DNA from: Parus major
Taxonomy: Eukaryota > Chordata > Aves > Passeriformes > Paridae
NCBI RefSeq assembly: GCF_001522545.3
Contig: NC_031771.1
Span: forward strand, 66,417,981-66,481,980
Direction of reading: 5' to 3'
Length of the DNA: 64,000 nucleotides
Shown here: positions 58,785 through 64,000 of the stretch, one piece after another
Layout: every line of letters begins with the position of its first letter
Numbering within the stretch: the first letter of the stretch is position 1
Notes under the pieces: model-generated
Database searches by the model: none
Told to the model about the DNA's origin: nothing
What the model saw: the letters and a program-made list of their open reading frames with translations, nothing else
Position numbers and translations under genes: made by a program

Positions 58785-59061
58785 GCCTGGAGGGACAGGA
58801 CACAGGGAATGGCTCCCACTGCCAGAGGGCAGGGATAGATGGGATATTGGGAAGGAATTGTTCCCTGTGAGGGTGGGCAGGCCTTGGCACAGGGTGCCCA
58901 GAGCAGCTGTGGCTGCCCCTGGATCCCTGGAAGTGCCCAAGGCCAGGCTGGATGAGGCTTGGAGCAGCCTGGGACAGTGGAAATGTCCCTGCCCTGAAGG
59001 GGGTGGAATGAGATGAGCTTCAAGCTCCTTTCCAATCCAACCCATTCCACGATTCCATGAA
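58785..59061 (+). repeat. CR1 LINE 3' fragment
   Basis: Sense: 'ggacaggacacagggaatg', 'gggaaggaattgttccctg', 'cacagggtgcccagagcag', 'ctgtggctgcccctggatc', ending 'cattccacgattccatga'. It belongs to the same subfamily as the antisense copies at 1, 31803 and 44918. The text from 58745 may be its further 5' part. Confidence 0.9.
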
Positions 59062-61193
59062 GATGTGAATCCCATAAAACCCTGCTCAAGCAGGCCTGGA
59101 GGTGCCTTTCCAAGCCAGTGGTCCCAGATTTGAGAACTGCAGAGCAGAGAGGTGCCAGCAGAGCCCCCAGACAGGAGGGGACACGGGCTGGGCTCACCCC
59201 CAGCACTGGGGCTCTCTGCTCCAGCCACCTCTGCTCTCACTCCCACAGACCCTGCAGAACCACCCAGCCCATCCAGCCATGGAAAACTTCAAACAGGCAT
59301 TCCAAGACACCAACTCTCACTGCTGGGCAGATGAGAACTCCTCCCAGCCCTCCCAAAAGCCTCTGCAGCACTGAAATCAACCCCCCAGGTGTTGAATTTG
59401 ATCTGAGGATTTCCTGCAGGACCCTGATCACATCACAAACTGCTGCAGAGCTCCTGGTTCTCCCTAAGTGCCAGCATCACTCAGATCAGGAGGGAGAGAC
59501 TTTATTTTCAAGCTGTTTTCCCCAACTCTTTGCATTTTGCTCCCCTTCTGTGGCTGAGTAAGGGGCACTGCTCCTGCAGCAGCAGGAATTTGTCTCGTGG
59601 ATGAAGAGCAGACTCTCCAAGCCAGCAGCTCTTTGCAGGAGAGGCAGATGGGGAGCAGAAGGCAGCAGCTCCCCCAGGACAGGCTCTTCAATATTTAATG
59701 TGACATCAGAGCAGAGCCAAGCGATCCGAGCTCATGCAGCGTTTTGTACAAGGCAAAGAAAGACACAGCCAAGGAAGTGTGAAAGGAAAACACCCAAAAG
59801 CCAAAGAGGAAAAGTGCTAATTTGTGATTCTAAAGCTTGTACTGCAACAACTCCCTCCCCTCTGCTCTGGCCACAACATTGGTTTTGCTCTTTGCAGCCA
59901 CGAGTGGAATGGCCAGGGTTTGGTCCTTCAATGCCTTAATTAGACAGGAAAACAATTAGAGAAGATGATTCTCTTCTAACATTCACAGGCCTCAGCACAG
60001 AGAACAACCCATTATGTCTATTTAGGTTGTTCTGGAAGCTTGGCAGATGAAAGGAGAACATCCCAACTGGAACAAGGGCCATAAAAGAGATCTCTGAAGG
60101 GATGGGGAGGTGATGAATCCTTCATCATTGCTTACCTGGCAGAGCAGCCCCAAGGAGCAGCCACTGCCAGACACAGGCTCAGGTGCTCCAGGAAAAATTC
60201 CCATTCAGCACCTGGGCAGCTTTTCCACAGTGGAAATTCCAGAGCCAGCTTCTAGAAGCAGAGAGCTGGCTCAGGAGATGACAGCAAACAGCTTGCACCG
60301 AGTTTTGGGGGAACAGACACAACAGAGATGTTTGAGCCACTCCTGGCTCTGCCCTTCAATGTTTTAGGCAGGTAAAAACCCTGCAAAGGGCAGATTCAGA
60401 ATGCAACAGACAATAAAAAAAGGTTGTAAAGGACTAACATGAACGTGTGACGACGATGGTGTTGATGCCTGGTGGGACACACTGGGAAACAGGAGCTGCT
60501 TTTGATGATGTGACATCTCAGGTCCCTTTCTTGTTGCTGAGAACTCCACAAAACCACCCCAAACCAACCCTTTCCCTCCCACCCCCAAACATTCTCCAGC
60601 TCAATCCAACTTTGGGGGAACCTCCTGTTCCTCCCAGGAGCATCCACAGAGCACAGCCAGCAGCAGCTCCAAAAGCAGCCAAATATCACGAGCAGAAGTT
60701 TGCAAAGCCTCTGGGTGCAGCTGGGGATGTGGAATTTTGGAGAAGAACCTACAGCTGTACAGAAGTGAGGCCTCTACCCTGTTCCTTTCCAGAGCATCCC
60801 AGCTCCCTGGATCATCAGGAAAAGCTCGTGTTGTGTCCCACAGCGCTGGGGCTCATCTTGGACCACTCCACCAGCAGCAGCTCTGAGCCAAACCAGCAGA
60901 ATCCCTTCACTCCATCCCCATCCTTCTGCAGCACTGATGCACATCCAAGAGGAGCTTGGCATTTATGAAATAACTCCCAGTGCTGGGAGTTTGGGGTTGG
61001 TGAAGTGCAGTTCTCAGCTGTGCTTCCTAAGCCATCTTTGCACTGCTTGTTCAGCAAATTCCACCTTTGCACCACCTCCCCTTCATTTCCATGGAAAAAC
61101 ACATCAAATCCCACACACAGCACGTCAAGGACGTCCTCAAAAGCAACAAAATGAAGTCTCAGACCAACACAACCAGTCAGGTACAAATCCAAT
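59062..61193. other. Non-coding stretch
   Basis: No gene, RNA or classified repeat recognised over 2.1 kb. The composition becomes more even and CR1 disappears towards the right. Confidence 0.3.
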
Positions 61194-64000
61194 TTTAATT
61201 GTCAAGCTCACTTCTAGCTCCTACATTCAACGCAAGGATCAAAAACTACAAGTTTGAGAGTAGAATTTTATTCTATCCCCAGTTTCTGACCGTTTTGGCA
61301 GCTGTCAAAAGGCAACTTCCAAAATCCACTCGTTTCAGAAGCTTTTCCTTACCTTGCAATGCCAGGTGAACCCTACAGACTCTCCCAACAGCTCTGGACA
61401 CCTTTCAGACTCAGTTCTTTGGCAACAGTTACACAGAGCATTGTGCGTATATAAAGAGCTTATAATAAAACTTCTTTTACATTCTAATTGTCTTAAACCT
61501 TCACAGAAGTATTAAAGTGCTCAATCAACTCCAAACAAACCCTCCTTCCCTAGTCAGCTACTTGCTGGAAACGCCTGCACTTAAGTCAGCAAAACCAGAA
61601 GCAAACAAGAAGAGAAAAGGCATGGAAAAATAAAATAAATCCTCTGCAGGATCATGAAAACCCCTTCTGAGACAAGAGGCCTCGAGTCTCACATCTCTCT
61701 TTTACCCAAATATTGAGACATAGGTCCAAATGTTCAACCAGTCCAAGCCAGCACAGCTTTTTTTTCCCCCCCTCAAGCTGTGCTGATTTCCCATCAGTTG
61801 ATTTTTTGGCCCCTGACTTCTGTAAGAACAAAAACCCTGCAGAACAGAATCCTACTGATGCTACAAAGAAAATACAAACACTGAAGTCACACCGGTGAAG
61901 GAAAATAAAAATACAAAAACAAGAGTTGTGGTGGATATTTAACCCTCCCTGCTGCTTGGATTTTACATTCTCTCCAACATTTGAAACTGACCTTTCAAAA
62001 AGGCTTTAAATGGGGACATTTTTGGCTTGTAAGTGGGAAATGGAGGGTGCATCTCAAAACTGTTTTGTCTGGGAAGACCTTGCAGGCCATTTCACCCCAC
62101 AATGGCTCTGTGCCTGAGGAAATCCCACCCAGAGCCTCAAAGAGGACCAAAGCCACGTTCCCTTGGGCACATCCTGTCCTTCCTCCAGCCACAGCACCCA
62201 AAATATCCCTTAAACCACCCCACCAGGTTTTTCCTGCAGGAATTCACCCGCAGGACACGTGTGTGTTACAGCTCTACCCAGCCTGGGGATGACACCCTGA
62301 TTGCAGCTTTGCTTAAATCTTCTGACATCTCTGGGAAAAACATGTTATTTCAGCCTCAGCAGCCCTCTGCACTGCCAGGCTTCCAGCAGGTCCTGAACTG
62401 CTGCCTGTCACCTGCCCTTTTGCTGTTGACTGAAGATCAGACAGAGTTTTGCCACCTCTGAAATCCTGTCTGCCCCTGCTCCTACACACAGCCCTTGCTA
62501 ACAGCTCTGAAGTGATCCTGGCACAGAAATGACTCAAAAGCCAGGGAATTTTGGGGAAAGTGGTCAGAAACCATGACCAGGTTTGTACCTGCTCCTGACA
62601 GACGTGGCAGGAGCTGCCCCTGATGCTGCTGAAAGCTGAATTCCCTGTCTTGATGCACTGGGGAGGTTGTCCTGACCCTGAGACTTCTCAGATCAGCTTG
62701 GTGCCACGTGAAGGTCGTGGTTTTGCTATCTGTGACATTGTTCTGCTCGCTGAGGGGTTTCCCCTACGATTCCCTCAAGGATATAAAACCATGGACACAG
62801 GAACTCTCACTGCTCTCCTCCCTCGAGCCTCAATTCAAAGGGTTTCGTAAGAAAACGAAAAAATTGGTTCTTCACACGTGTTGGAGAGCTGTGGGCAGCT
62901 CCACAAAGATTAAATACCTTCCGATCTTTAGTGCAAATACACCAAATCTGCAGTGGCTTGAGCCTGGCTTAGCGTCAGCTCAGGAGCTTTGCACCCAAAG
63001 CCTTCCTCCCTCACGGCTGGGCTGGGCTCCCTCACCATGCTGGGGTGAGAGGAAAAAACTCTGCACCATTTACTGAGCAAGCAACTGGTAAGAAACACTC
63101 CTCTGTGCTGATAAATTCATATTTTAAGTTCCTCTTCTTCCCTCATTTCTACTCTTTTGAAAGTTTATCACCGAGGTCCACAATCTTCTGAACGTCTTTA
63201 GCTGTGACCTGTGATGTGCCAAGCACTGAACTGAAGGGCAGCTTGTTTCACAGTACTCCAAATAAGAAAACTGACCATAGTACAAGCAAAATTAAATAAA
63301 CTGAAATATAAAAGACAGCAGAAGTTAAGATTCATCCAGAAATATAATGTAACTGGGAGTGGGGGGAAAGTGGAAATCAGCTACACAACAGAAACAATGA
63401 AATGGCCAACAAGTCTTGATTAGGTGAAAAGAGGAAAACTTCCATTGCATTCTGTACATCAAAATTAAATGGAAAATTCACATGTTGGAGCCTGGAGACA
63501 GAATGATGAAGCCACAGGAAGGAGAAAGCAAAGAAAAACACCTTGAATAAAGCAACACATGAACCAAACCTGTAACTGAGCAGCTTCCAAAAGAATAAAA
63601 GTGACCATATCTCAAGGGGGAAAAAGCAGCACTGAAGCAGAGAACAAGAATATGGTCAGGACATGGTGGGTAACACTGACTGCACAAAACACTTTGTGAT
63701 ATTTGGAAAGAACCAGGCCTATTTGTATATCTATGCAAAATATATACACAACTCCATATGTATATATGTACACATAGGCACTACTGTACATATGTATATG
63801 CAACCTCGACACAACTGCCCTCTGGGTGCAAGCAAAAAAATGCTGCAGTTGTGCAAAAAACGACAATTCTGTGTTTGATTACCCAGGAGAAATGGGAGAA
63901 TGATCCAAACTAATTCCCAAACAGCTCAAACCTAGATGGGGTTTCATCCACAGGGCCATTCCAGCCCGGCCTCTGAATGTTCCCAGCTCATTTGCAGGAA
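61194..64000 (-). other. Possible 3' UTR of a gene entering from the right
   Basis: 2.8 kb with no recognised repeat, AT-rich, many short open frames but none with domains. On the minus strand AATAAA (61267-61272) and ATTAAA (61194-61199) occur, the latter followed by a GT-rich stretch (61160-61180), as at a poly(A) site. This fits a long 3' UTR read leftward. No coding exon is visible, and a plus-strand AATAAA near 61473 means the strand is not certain. Confidence 0.25.
63720..63801. repeat. Imperfect TA/CA simple sequence
   Basis: Alternating 'tatata', 'tacaca' and 'tatgta' steps, partly self-complementary. Low complexity, no coding signal. Confidence 0.6.

Noticed and set aside
1..64000. 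tRNA genes, rRNA, CRISPR arrays or bacterial operons
   Set aside because: No tRNA B-box with a cloverleaf, no spaced direct repeats of CRISPR type, and no ribosome-binding-site-led gene clusters were seen. The window is vertebrate nuclear DNA.

Overview
This window looks like nuclear DNA from a bird, most likely a songbird. The evidence is the repeat content: about thirty fragments of CR1, the avian LINE, including the 3'-end variants I associate with passerines; one probable LTR of a type I associate with songbird endogenous retroviruses; and a degraded MIR-type amniote SINE. There are no operons, no bacterial-style gene packing, and long gene-free stretches. The species call rests on repeat recognition from memory, not on a search.

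One protein-coding gene is certain. It lies on the minus strand between about 41.7 and 49.3 kb and encodes a serotonin receptor of the 5-HT7 family (HTR7-like). Two coding exons are visible. Exon 1 (48734-49242, possibly from 49344) carries the N-terminus and TM1-TM3. Exon 2 (41707-42478) carries TM4-TM7 and the C-tail. The 6255-bp intron has GT-AG ends, and splicing rejoins the DRY motif exactly. All canonical class A amine-receptor residues are intact, so the gene should be functional. Its third intracellular loop, extracellular tail and C-tail differ enough from mammalian HTR7 as I recall it that an HTR7 paralogue (HTR7-like) is more likely than the HTR7 orthologue. A CpG-rich block with GC boxes at about 49.3-50.6 kb is the likely promoter.

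Layout. 1-41 kb is downstream of the receptor: CR1 fragments, an 18-bp minisatellite (4.5 kb), a 650-bp A/T-only-like tract (11.35-12.0 kb), a 43/38-bp tandem repeat (17.9-18.1 kb), a near-identical inverted repeat (25.8/26.7 kb), and one isolated splice-flanked 87-bp exon candidate (23.26 kb). 41-50.6 kb is the receptor gene, with a MIR relic just 3' of the stop codon and a long purine tract in the intron. 50.6-57 kb is the upstream region: a 20-bp minisatellite, a conserved-element-like palindrome and octamer segment, an LTR, and CR1 copies. 57-64 kb has few CR1 copies; its right end (61.2-64 kb) is AT-rich and could be the 3' UTR of another gene running in from the right, but no coding exon is recognisable there.

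The most unusual signals are the divergent HTR7-type gene, the 22-bp palindrome beside a perfect POU octamer upstream of it, the inverted repeat at 25.8/26.7 kb, and the phase-0 exon candidate at 23.26 kb. I see no clearly new multi-gene system. Most open reading frames here are shadows of repeats or chance.
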